A model generated the notes under the pieces. The model did not search any database. It was not told the origin of the DNA and saw only the letters and a program-made list of their open reading frames with translations. The translations under genes and the position numbers were made by a program. Below, piece by piece: positions 5,626 to 12,366 of a stretch of 14,856 bases of DNA (positions are counted from its first letter, which is position 1; every line of letters starts with the position of its first letter). Source of the stretch: Bacillota bacterium (lineage in GTDB: Bacteria; Bacillota_A; Clostridia; Lachnospirales; Lachnospiraceae); assembly GCA_023443925.1 (NCBI GenBank), contig JAEZSL010000116.1, positions 1 to 14,856 on the forward strand, read 5' to 3'.

Positions 5626-7419
5626 ATGAAAGGTACAGTCGTGTCAACATGGGTAGAATCATGCAGAAAATTATTTGGTGATACAATCGTTAACAATGCA
5701 CTACGGGCTTATGGTTTATCCAATGATCATATTTTTACACCGCTGGAAGATGTCGAAGACAGGATTGCACAGGGAATTGTTGATCACATCGGGAATGCCT
5801 GCGGTAAAAGCCACAGGGATATCTGGGTAACCATGGGTGAAGAAAATATAAAAACCTTCAGCAAAAATTATCCCGGATTTTTTCGCCATGAATCGGCATA
5901 TCAGTTTCTAAAGTCTATGAATGATGTACATGTAATCGTTATGAAACGGTTTAAGGGAGCAGTACCGCCGGTACTGGATGTAGCTCCGGTATCATCCCAT
6001 GATATTATATTTACCTATCGGTCCAAACGGGGGATGATCGATTACCTTACCGGCTTAATTAATGGGGTAGCCAGGTATTTTAAAGAAGATATTAAGGTGG
6101 AGATAGAGACACAACAGGAAAATGAGACGAAACTAAAACTGACCTTTCAAAATGAAATACAGTATACTAAAAAATATCGTTTAAGCCAGTTGTTTTCTTT
6201 TGGTATTTTAAAAAATACAGCAGCCAAAACGGTACTATTAAATACGGCGGTTATTACGATTCTTGCTTTTGCCTTATCGGACGGTATATGGAAAGCCGGA
6301 ATCATAGGCGGTGCTGCATTTGTCATATCCCTGATAACCTCAACGCTTTTTCATCGACCGCAGAAGCTGATTATAAAAGAACTTGAGAAATTAAGCCAGC
6401 GTAATTTTGTTGAGTCTGTGGTTTTAAAATCCAGGGATGAATATGAAGACATGATGGAGAGCATAAATGAAATCAAACGCAGTGTACAAAAGGATTTTAT
6501 CGGTTTTAATGCCATAGTGGACGAATTGTATACCTTCAATAAATCCGTAGCCGACATAGCACATACTATGCAGGAAACTTCCAACGATATTACTGTGGTA
6601 CTGGACCAGGTAGCCGGTGCGGCAATTACCCAGGCAGAGGACACAGAGAAGGCAATTACGGTTCTGGATGGAAGTATCCGGAATGTCAATGATATTTCCG
6701 ATGACGGCCAAAATAACAAAACCCAGATTGAAGAAGCGGTGGTAGGTATCGAAGGGAGCTTTCTTAATGTACAGTCCACAGCCTCCCAGATTACTGCCGT
6801 GTTACATAAATTCAGTGATATCCGGCAACAAAGTAATATACTAAAAGAAAATGCAGATGATATTACCAAGATTGTTTTAATTGTTGCTGCCATAGCAAAA
6901 CAGATAAACCTGCTGGCACTGAATGCATCAATAGAAGCCGCCAGGGCAGGAGAAGCCGGTAAAGGTTTTACGGTTGTTGCGGAAGAGGTTCGGAAACTGT
7001 CGGAAGAAACCAATAATGCGGTTAACCAGATTAATGACAGCCTGACTACCTTTGTAACCAGTATTAATGAGGTGGTGGAAAGTATTGATCTGCAGTATGA
7101 TGTTTTGGAAAGCGAGAATACCAAACTATCGGATGCAGTTGTTTCCTCCAGTCATACTAATGACCGTCTGAAAGTTGTGTCGGATTTAATGATACACAAT
7201 TCCCAGGATCTTAAACTGGAAGCAGACAATATATCCAATCTGTTTGATGGTATACAAAACCTGGCAGCCATAGCAGAAGAGAATTCGGCTTCGACCCAGG
7301 AAGCGAATTCCAATGTTACGGTTTATGTGGAACAGATTAATGAATTGACCCGCCAGATCAATGTTTTTGAAGCTATGATTAAGAACTTCCAGGAAGACTT
7401 AAGTAATTATGCCATATAG
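5626..7419 (+). CDS. Methyl-accepting chemotaxis protein with N-terminal H-NOX heme sensor
   Basis: Residues 1 to about 183 are an H-NOX (HNOB) heme domain and the rest is a chemoreceptor. Numbering matches the Caldanaerobacter tengcongensis H-NOX without gaps. The proximal heme ligand is His102, the heme-propionate clamp Y-x-S-x-R is Tyr131/Ser133/Arg135, and Pro115 is kept. The distal pocket has Trp9, Asn74 and Tyr140, the trio that holds O2 in that protein. Two membrane segments follow at about 199-217 and 222-243, then a long helical signalling region whose hairpin tip ([22 protein letters not shown], about 427-448) binds CheA/CheW. There is no periplasmic sensor, so sensing is cytoplasmic. 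The start is ATG 5626, eight bases after AAAGGAG (5611-5617) and giving the family's MKGT start; the ATG at 5620 is too close. The likely role is aerotaxis or O2 avoidance; NO remains possible. It is monocistronic, ending at a strong terminator. Confidence 0.96.
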   Translation: MKGTVVSTWVESCRKLFGDTIVNNALRAYGLSNDHIFTPLEDVEDRIAQGIVDHIGNACGKSHRDIWVTMGEENIKTFSKNYPGFFRHESAYQFLKSMNDVHVIVMKRFKGAVPPVLDVAPVSSHDIIFTYRSKRGMIDYLTGLINGVARYFKEDIKVEIETQQENETKLKLTFQNEIQYTKKYRLSQLFSFGILKNTAAKTVLLNTAVITILAFALSDGIWKAGIIGGAAFVISLITSTLFHRPQKLIIKELEKLSQRNFVESVVLKSRDEYEDMMESINEIKRSVQKDFIGFNAIVDELYTFNKSVADIAHTMQETSNDITVVLDQVAGAAITQAEDTEKAITVLDGSIRNVNDISDDGQNNKTQIEEAVVGIEGSFLNVQSTASQITAVLHKFSDIRQQSNILKENADDITKIVLIVAAIAKQINLLALNASIEAARAGEAGKGFTVVAEEVRKLSEETNNAVNQINDSLTTFVTSINEVVESIDLQYDVLESENTKLSDAVVSSSHTNDRLKVVSDLMIHNSQDLKLEADNISNLFDGIQNLAAIAEENSASTQEANSNVTVYVEQINELTRQINVFEAMIKNFQEDLSNYAI

Positions 7420-7482
7420 TATGCTTTACTCCGCAATAAGGATAAATGGATAGGATAAATAAGAGAATATATATAATACATA

Positions 7483-7528
7483 AAAAAAACTGCCGGTAAG
7501 GACCAATCAGGTCACCGGCAGTTTTTTT
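7483..7528. terminator. Bidirectional intrinsic terminator
   Basis: ACTGCCGGT (7489-7497) pairs with ACCGGCAGT (7514-7522). It is extended by an A-run on the left and T-run on the right (six more A-T pairs), with an inner GACC/GGTC stem (7501-7513). Both strands give a GC-rich hairpin plus U-tract. It serves the chemoreceptor gene from the left and the carbamate kinase gene from the right. Confidence 0.97.
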
Positions 7529-7566
7529 ACTTATAAAACAAGGATTAAACGATAAAGCAGCGCGGC

Positions 7567-8502
7567 CTATAATATAAAACTCGTGCCGGTTTTTCCGTGT
7601 ATAGCTTCCTTGGCTTTTTCTATATGGGTAATAATGGCCTGTCGGTTTGAACCGGAGGAGATAAACTGTACGGAGGCTTCAATTTTGGGCAGCATGGAAG
7701 CAGCATCAAAGTAGCCTTTACTGATATATTCCCTGGCCTCGGCAACACTAACCTTGTCTATGGACTGTTCTTCCGGTGTATTATAGTGGATAGCTACTTT
7801 TTCAACTCCGGTGAGGAATAATAGAATATCTGCATGTACCTGTTCTGCTAACAATTCACTGGTGTAATCTTTCTCAATTACGGCACTGGCACCTTTTAGG
7901 AAAGTTCCCTGTTCAAGAACCGGTATACCGCCACCGCCGCCGGCTATTACAAGCTGGTTTGCATCCAGTAAAGCTCTGATGGCGTCGATTTCATAAATAT
8001 CCTTTGGTTTAGGGGAAGCGATAATCCTGCGGTAACCTTTGCCTTCTTCATGAATAACATAGTTACCTTTCTTTTTTTCCAGTTCTGCTTCTTCCGCGTT
8101 CATATAGCGGCCGATAATTTTGCCGGGATTGCTGAAAGCCCGGTCAAAAGGATCTACTTTTACTTGAGTAATCAGGGTGGTTACCGGTTTGAAAATTCCA
8201 CGGTTTAACAATTCCGTACGAATGATATTCTGTAAATCATAACCGATGTACCCCTGGCTTAAAGCACTGCAGACCGACATGGGTGCAACGGTATAATTTG
8301 CGTCAAGGCGGCTGAATTCTGTCATTGCGGTATGAAACATGCCAACCTGGGGGCCGTTGCTATGGGTGATTACAATATCAAAATTTTCTTCTACCAGGTC
8401 TGCGATGGCTTTCGCAGCTATTTTAACCGCTTTCTGCTGTTCGGGAAAAGTATCTCCGAAGGCATTCCTTCCCAATGCTACGACAATTTTCTTTTTTTGC
8501 AT
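7567..8502 (-). CDS. arcC: Carbamate kinase
   Basis: It transfers phosphate between carbamoyl phosphate and ADP, giving ATP, carbamate and then ammonia plus CO2; this is the last step of arginine, agmatine or purine/allantoin-type fermentation. The 311-residue amino-acid-kinase fold spans the protein. Recognisable elements are the N-terminal phosphate loop (VVALGRNAFG), HSNGPQVG (47-54), DPFDRAFSNPGKIIG, SPKPKDIYE, GGGGGIPV, AVIEKDYTSELLA with its lysine, LTGVEKV and SMLPKIEA. Two positions stand out: Arg12 replaces the second glycine of the usual GGN, and Ser48 replaces the glycine in HGNGPQ. The rest of the active site looks intact. ATG 8502 is preceded by GAGG about ten bases upstream. No arcA, arcB or agmatine genes are adjacent, so the pathway supplying carbamoyl phosphate is not visible. 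Confidence 0.95.
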   Translation of the reverse strand: MQKKKIVVALGRNAFGDTFPEQQKAVKIAAKAIADLVEENFDIVITHSNGPQVGMFHTAMTEFSRLDANYTVAPMSVCSALSQGYIGYDLQNIIRTELLNRGIFKPVTTLITQVKVDPFDRAFSNPGKIIGRYMNAEEAELEKKKGNYVIHEEGKGYRRIIASPKPKDIYEIDAIRALLDANQLVIAGGGGGIPVLEQGTFLKGASAVIEKDYTSELLAEQVHADILLFLTGVEKVAIHYNTPEEQSIDKVSVAEAREYISKGYFDAASMLPKIEASVQFISSGSNRQAIITHIEKAKEAIHGKTGTSFIL

Positions 8503-8537
8503 AGTCTATACCTCGCTTTAATTTATTATAGGTAGTT

Positions 8538-8591
8538 GCGAAACCGGAGGGGTTCCGCTAAAAATCCGATTATATTATGTTGAAATCCGAT
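8538..8591 (-). promoter_or_regulatory. Carbamate kinase promoter region with paired direct repeats and leader hairpin
   Basis: AAATCCGAT occurs at 8562-8570 and again at 8583-8591, 21 bp apart start to start, which is about two helical turns. A minus-strand TATAAT (8574-8569) falls between them, with no good -35. Closer to the gene, 8538-8545 and 8551-8558 form an 8-bp stem around GGAGG; its one non-Watson-Crick pair is G-U when read as minus-strand RNA and A-C on the plus strand, so it fits a leader hairpin of the kinase transcript. The repeats look like a dimeric regulator's site, which is an inference. Confidence 0.4.
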
Positions 8592-8700
8592 AAAAATATT
8601 ATATAACAAACCGGAAGAAAAATAAAGTTCATTTATTTATCCTTTTAGTTTAAGACTTTAATGCGGCACTATGTTAGTTATTTACAAAGCAAAATTGTAC

Positions 8701-8729
8701 TTGACAATGATAGTATAATTGTATACAAT
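8701..8729 (+). promoter_or_regulatory. Promoter of the Re-citrate synthase gene
   Basis: TTGACA (8701-8706), a 17-bp spacer and TACAAT (8724-8729) make a strong housekeeping promoter. The start point would lie near 8736, giving a leader of about 77 nt. The -10 hexamer is the right half of a perfect 12-bp palindrome, so the promoter is probably repressed by a two-fold symmetric regulator. Confidence 0.88.
8718..8729. promoter_or_regulatory. Perfect palindromic operator ATTGTATACAAT
   Basis: This 12-bp perfect palindrome overlaps the -10 of the synthase promoter. Its TTGTATACAA core matches the T-GT..AC-A pattern of FadR-subfamily GntR operators. The only such regulator in the window is encoded two genes downstream (11503-12171), so this is its best candidate site. 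Confidence 0.75.
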
Positions 8730-8812
8730 AAAACAGAATTAAAAACGTTGAATTAATTATCATAAGAAGTAGTGCTTGAATTGTATATTAAAAGTTATAA
8801 GGAGAAGTTAAC

Positions 8813-10192
8813 ATGGAAAACAGGAAAGTATTTATGAATCGGCATAACAATTTGCTTCAATTAGAAGAACATTTATACCCTTTAGTTGATGTTGAACAGC
8901 CTAATGTTTTTAGAAATTTATTTCCTTACGATGAAGTACCAAAGATTGCGTTTAATGACCGAATCGTACCCCATAATTTTCCCGAAGAAATATGGATTAC
9001 AGATACTACCTTCCGAGACGGACAACAATCCAGAGCACCTTATACAACGGAGCAGATCGTTACGATATACGATTATTTACATAGATTAGGCGGTCCCAAA
9101 GGGATCATAAGACAGAGTGAATTCTTCCTTTACAGTAAGAAAGACAGAGATGCGGTTTACAAATGTATGGAGAGAGGATATCAGTTTCCGGAGGTAACCT
9201 CCTGGATACGTGCCAGTAAGAAGGACTTTGAATTGGTAAAAGAAATCGGTATGAAAGAAACCGGAATTCTGGTCAGCTGTTCGGATTACCATATATTTTA
9301 TAAAATGAAGATGACAAGACGTGAGGTAATGAACCACTATTTAAGCGTGGTACGTGAATGTCTGGAGACCGGAGTAGCACCGCGCTGCCATCTGGAAGAT
9401 ATCACAAGATCTGATATACATGGATTCGTTATTCCTTTCTGTCTGGAATTAATGAAGTTAGGAGAGCAATATGGAATACCTGTTAAAATCAGAGCCTGCG
9501 ATACAATGGGTTATGGAGTTAATTTCTCCGGTGCGGTTATACCGCGTTCCGTCCAGGGAATTATCTATGGGCTGCTGACACACGGCGGTGTGCCTTCCAA
9601 TATGCTGGAATGGCATGGACATAATGATTTTTATAAGGCGGTGACGAATTCCACCACAGCCTGGCTATATGGCGCCAGTGGTGTTAACTGTTCCCTTTTT
9701 GGTATCGGTGAGAGAACGGGTAATACCCCTCTGGAAGCTATGGTATTTGAGTATGCCCAGTTAAAGGGAACGCTGGATGGAATGGATACCACGGTTATAA
9801 CGGAATTAGCTGATTATTTTGCTAAAGAAATAGGCTATGAAATGCCCCACAGAACACCTTTTGTCGGTAAGAATTTTAACGTTACCCGGGCAGGGATCCA
9901 TGCGGACGGACTTCTGAAAAATGAGGAGATTTATAATATTTTTGATACGGAGAAGTTTTTAAACAGGCCGGTACTGGTTTCAGTCTCCAATACTTCCGGT
10001 TTAGCGGGTATTGCACACTGGATGAATACCTACTTTAAATTAAAAGATAATGATGTGGTAGATAAAACAAACCCGGTGGTTATCAAAGTAAAAGACTGGG
10101 TGGATAAAGAATATGAGAGCGGCCGTGTTACTGTTATTACGGATGAAGAATTAATCACCGTTATCAATGAAGTAAAGGAAAATCTCAAATAA
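8813..10192 (+). CDS. Predicted Re-citrate synthase (HMGL-like/isopropylmalate synthase family)
   Basis: It most likely condenses oxaloacetate and acetyl-CoA to citrate with Re stereochemistry, as in Clostridium kluyveri, where the enzyme belongs to the homocitrate/isopropylmalate synthase family and not to classical citrate synthase. This 459-residue protein has the TIM-barrel start DTTFRDGQQ (64-72), the metal-binding HGHND (268-272), GIGERTGN (297-304) and a catalytic-region AGIHADG (360-366). It lacks the C-terminal regulatory LeuA domain, as expected for this group (about 450 aa). The neighbour is a dehydrogenase with isocitrate-type residues, which favours citrate synthesis over homocitrate or citramalate. 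AAGGAG lies about nine bases before the ATG. Control is probably by the palindrome at 8718-8729. Substrate assignment is by family and context, not proven; homocitrate synthase is the main alternative. Confidence 0.85.
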   Translation: MENRKVFMNRHNNLLQLEEHLYPLVDVEQPNVFRNLFPYDEVPKIAFNDRIVPHNFPEEIWITDTTFRDGQQSRAPYTTEQIVTIYDYLHRLGGPKGIIRQSEFFLYSKKDRDAVYKCMERGYQFPEVTSWIRASKKDFELVKEIGMKETGILVSCSDYHIFYKMKMTRREVMNHYLSVVRECLETGVAPRCHLEDITRSDIHGFVIPFCLELMKLGEQYGIPVKIRACDTMGYGVNFSGAVIPRSVQGIIYGLLTHGGVPSNMLEWHGHNDFYKAVTNSTTAWLYGASGVNCSLFGIGERTGNTPLEAMVFEYAQLKGTLDGMDTTVITELADYFAKEIGYEMPHRTPFVGKNFNVTRAGIHADGLLKNEEIYNIFDTEKFLNRPVLVSVSNTSGLAGIAHWMNTYFKLKDNDVVDKTNPVVIKVKDWVDKEYESGRVTVITDEELITVINEVKENLK

Positions 10193-10260
10193 TCCGCACT
10201 TGAATAAATCGAAAACTATTAATAAACCGCAAAGAAATTAACAAAATTTAAGTAACGGAT

Positions 10261-10289
10261 TTGACAATTCAAGTAAAATGAAATACACT
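10261..10289 (+). promoter_or_regulatory. Second promoter, before isocitrate dehydrogenase
   Basis: TTGACA (10261-10266), 17 bp and TACACT (10284-10289) form a good sigma-A type promoter in the 138-bp gap after the synthase gene. It would drive the dehydrogenase and the regulator independently of the synthase promoter. No terminator hairpin is visible between the two genes, so read-through from 8701 is also possible. No copy of the 12-bp palindrome is present here. Confidence 0.75.
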
Positions 10290-10330
10290 GATATGTAGTT
10301 GGTAAAATACAAATACTTTGGAGGATAAAG

Positions 10331-11491
10331 ATGACAGATTATATTCAGGCAGCAAAGGAGCAATTTGGCAGATTATTGGAAGAACAGTTAAAAAGAGTCG
10401 AAGTCATGAAGCAGCAAGGTGATTTCATAAACTATAAAGAGTTACCCAAAATAGTCATAGGTGTTTGCGGCGGAGATGGTATCGGACCTGCAATTACATC
10501 CCAGGCGCAAAGAGTATTGGAATATTTATTGTCTGATGACGTAAAAGCCGGCAAGATTGAATTTAAAGTCATTGACGGACTGACAATTGAGCGCAGAGCT
10601 GCTGAAATGGCTGCAATTCCTCCAGCCGTATTAGAAGAACTAAAAGAATGCCATGTTATATTAAAAGGACCTACAACAACTCCGCGTAAAGGTGACCCGT
10701 GGCCCAATGTTGAAAGTGCCAATGTGGCAATGCGAAAAGAACTGGATTTATTTGCCAACGTAAGGCCGGTACGTATCCCTGAACAGGGTATTGACTGGAC
10801 CTTTTACAGAGAAAACACAGAGGGAGCTTATGCAGTAGGAAGTAAAGGCATTCATGTTACGGATGACCTGGGCGTTGATTTTACGGTAGTGACTTCACAG
10901 GGTACGGAAAGAATTATCAGAGCAGCTTTTGAATTTGCCAAAAATAATGGTAAAACCAGAGTTACCGCAGTAACGAAAGCGAATATTATTAAGACAACAG
11001 ACGGTAAATTCTTAGACATATTTAAGGAAATCGCAAAAGATTATCCGGATATTACAGCGGATGACTGGTATATTGATATTATGACCGCGAAACTGGTAGA
11101 TGAAAAGAGAAGAAAAGATTTTCAGGTACTTGTACTTCCTAATCTTTATGGTGATATACTTACGGATGAAGCCGCAGAATTTCAGGGTGGTGTCGGTACT
11201 GCAGGCAGTGCAAACATCGGTAAGAAATATGCTATGTTTGAAGCAATTCATGGATCAGCCCCTAGAATGGTGGATGAGGGGAGAGATATTTACGCAGATC
11301 CCTGCAGTGTCATACGTGCCGGAGCTATGTTGCTTGCACATTTAGGTTATGCTTCAGAAGCAGAAAAATTGTATGCAGCGCTGGATGTTTGTACCGTGAC
11401 TGAGAAAAAACTGGCTGTCACAGGCAGAAATACCGGTGCTACCAGTGCGGAATTTGCAGATTATTTAATGAGTACGATTGAAAAACTATAG
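10331..11491 (+). CDS. icd: Isocitrate dehydrogenase (isocitrate/isopropylmalate dehydrogenase family)
   Basis: It is predicted to oxidise and decarboxylate isocitrate to 2-oxoglutarate. In this 386-residue beta-decarboxylating dehydrogenase, Ser129, Asn131, Arg135 and Arg145 (in SANVAMR...NVRPVR) match the isocitrate-binding Ser113/Asn115/Arg119/Arg129 of the E. coli enzyme; isopropylmalate dehydrogenases lack this serine. Arg160 and Tyr167 (RENTEGAYAVG), Lys216, and the metal-binding Asp249, Asp275 and Asp279 (NLYGDILTDE) are all present. The cofactor loop reads HGSAP then Arg312-Met313, neither the Lys-Tyr of NADP enzymes nor the Asp-Ile of common NAD enzymes, so cofactor choice is open. 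About 38 residues precede the usual start of the fold, forming a charged helix. TTGGAGG precedes the ATG. The stop overlaps the ribosome binding site of the regulator, so the two are coupled. The symbol follows function. Confidence 0.9.
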   Translation: MTDYIQAAKEQFGRLLEEQLKRVEVMKQQGDFINYKELPKIVIGVCGGDGIGPAITSQAQRVLEYLLSDDVKAGKIEFKVIDGLTIERRAAEMAAIPPAVLEELKECHVILKGPTTTPRKGDPWPNVESANVAMRKELDLFANVRPVRIPEQGIDWTFYRENTEGAYAVGSKGIHVTDDLGVDFTVVTSQGTERIIRAAFEFAKNNGKTRVTAVTKANIIKTTDGKFLDIFKEIAKDYPDITADDWYIDIMTAKLVDEKRRKDFQVLVLPNLYGDILTDEAAEFQGGVGTAGSANIGKKYAMFEAIHGSAPRMVDEGRDIYADPCSVIRAGAMLLAHLGYASEAEKLYAALDVCTVTEKKLAVTGRNTGATSAEFADYLMSTIEKL

Positions 11492-11502
11492 GAGGTTTTT
11501 TT

Positions 11503-12171
11503 GTGGACAACAAAGATGTTCATAAGGAAGTAACGGATAAGTATTCTTTAAGAGGCAGAGTTTTTAACAAAATAAGAGAAGATATTCTATCCGGTAAATA
11601 TAGTCAGAATGAAGAATTAAAGGAGACTTCCATAGGTATGGAACTTGGTGTAAGCCGTACTCCGGTCAGAGAAGCGTTACGACAGCTTGAACTGGAAGGC
11701 CTGGTTAACATAGTTCCAAACAAAGGAGCATATGTAAATGGCATATCCGAGAAGGATATTCATGACATTTACATAATTCGTTCTTATCTGGAAGGGCTGT
11801 GCGCAAGGTGGGCTTGTGAACATATTACTCAGGAACAAATTGATGAACTGGAAGAGGTTGTATACCTCTCTGAGTTTCATGCAAAAAAAGAGCATCATGA
11901 ACAGATTGTGGAATTGGACAACAAATTTCATCAATTGATTTATGATGCTTCAAACAGTAAGATATTAAACCATGTACTCTCGGATTTTCATCACTATGTA
12001 CAGCGTATCCGTAAGATAACTTTAGCATCCGAAAACCGTGCAGTAAATTCGAACAAGGAACACACTGCCATATTGGATGCCATAAGACAAAGAGACGGTG
12101 AAAAAGCTGAATTTTTAGCGCATGAACATATTATGAATACAATAAAAAATATCAGTGAACAAGGTTTATAA
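11503..12171 (+). CDS. GntR-family regulator, FadR subfamily with FCD domain
   Basis: This 222-residue regulator has an N-terminal winged helix-turn-helix (about 15-80: VFNKIREDILSGKY, ELGVSRTPVREALRQLELEGLV, PNKGAYV) and an all-helical FCD ligand-binding domain (about 85-215). The likely FCD metal ligands are Asp139, His143, His187 and His209. FCD domains often bind carboxylates such as citrate, malate or lactate through a metal, so a tricarboxylic or dicarboxylic acid effector fits the two upstream enzymes; this is inference. The start is GTG 11503, seven bases after GGAGG (11491-11495), which overlaps the dehydrogenase stop, so it is translated from the same message. The perfect palindrome at 8718-8729 is its probable target, making a feedback loop. 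A strong terminator follows 39 bp after the stop. Confidence 0.95.
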   Translation: MDNKDVHKEVTDKYSLRGRVFNKIREDILSGKYSQNEELKETSIGMELGVSRTPVREALRQLELEGLVNIVPNKGAYVNGISEKDIHDIYIIRSYLEGLCARWACEHITQEQIDELEEVVYLSEFHAKKEHHEQIVELDNKFHQLIYDASNSKILNHVLSDFHHYVQRIRKITLASENRAVNSNKEHTAILDAIRQRDGEKAEFLAHEHIMNTIKNISEQGL

Positions 12172-12210
12172 ACTTATGCAATACTGGAATTTATAACTTA
12201 AGATTATATA

Positions 12211-12250
12211 AAAAGGCTTACTGCAAATTTGAATTAGCAGTAAGCCTTTT
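12211..12250. terminator. Bidirectional intrinsic terminator
   Basis: A perfect 14-bp stem (AAAAGGCTTACTGC 12211-12224 with its complement 12237-12250) encloses a 12-nt AT-rich loop. The plus strand ends in four T then ATATAAT, and the minus strand in five T. It ends the regulator transcript and can also catch the ABC-F transcript coming from the right. Confidence 0.95.
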
Positions 12251-12320
12251 ATATAATATATCTAATATAGGAGTGTAGATTGACAAAGAGTTGCATTTAA
12301 AAATCTTTTTATTTAAGAAG

Positions 12321-12342
12321 TATCGTAAGCCGGCTTGCGATA
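12321..12342. repeat. 22-bp near-perfect palindrome
   Basis: TATCGTAAGCC followed directly by GGCTTGCGATA gives 10 of 11 matching pairs with no spacer. The one odd pair (12326/12337) is a T-G wobble on the plus strand. It lies 25 bp downstream of the ABC-F stop codon and after the main terminator hairpin. No T-run follows, so termination alone does not explain it. Confidence 0.7.
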
Positions 12343-12366
12343 TGTATGGGTTTAGTGACGATTAAG

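Larger units (their letters stand above)
8503..8812. other. Divergent intergenic region between carbamate kinase and the synthase operon
   Basis: This 310-bp AT-rich stretch holds no protein gene on either strand. The left half carries the kinase control elements at 8538-8591. The right half holds the synthase promoter and palindrome at 8701-8729 and the ribosome binding site near 8799. I see nothing recognisable between about 8600 and 8690. Confidence 0.7.

Noticed and set aside
6351..7124. 257-codon minus-strand ORF inside the chemoreceptor gene
   Set aside because: It is fully antisense to the conserved signalling domain, has a serine-rich low-complexity composition and no ribosome binding site; it is a shadow ORF.
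10290..10312. Second copy of the FadR-type operator before isocitrate dehydrogenase
   Set aside because: TTGGTAAAATACAA has a wrong half-site spacing and poor symmetry compared with ATTGTATACAAT.
10331..11491. 3-isopropylmalate dehydrogenase
   Set aside because: The substrate helix has Ser129 and Asn131 as in isocitrate dehydrogenases, and no leucine pathway genes are nearby.
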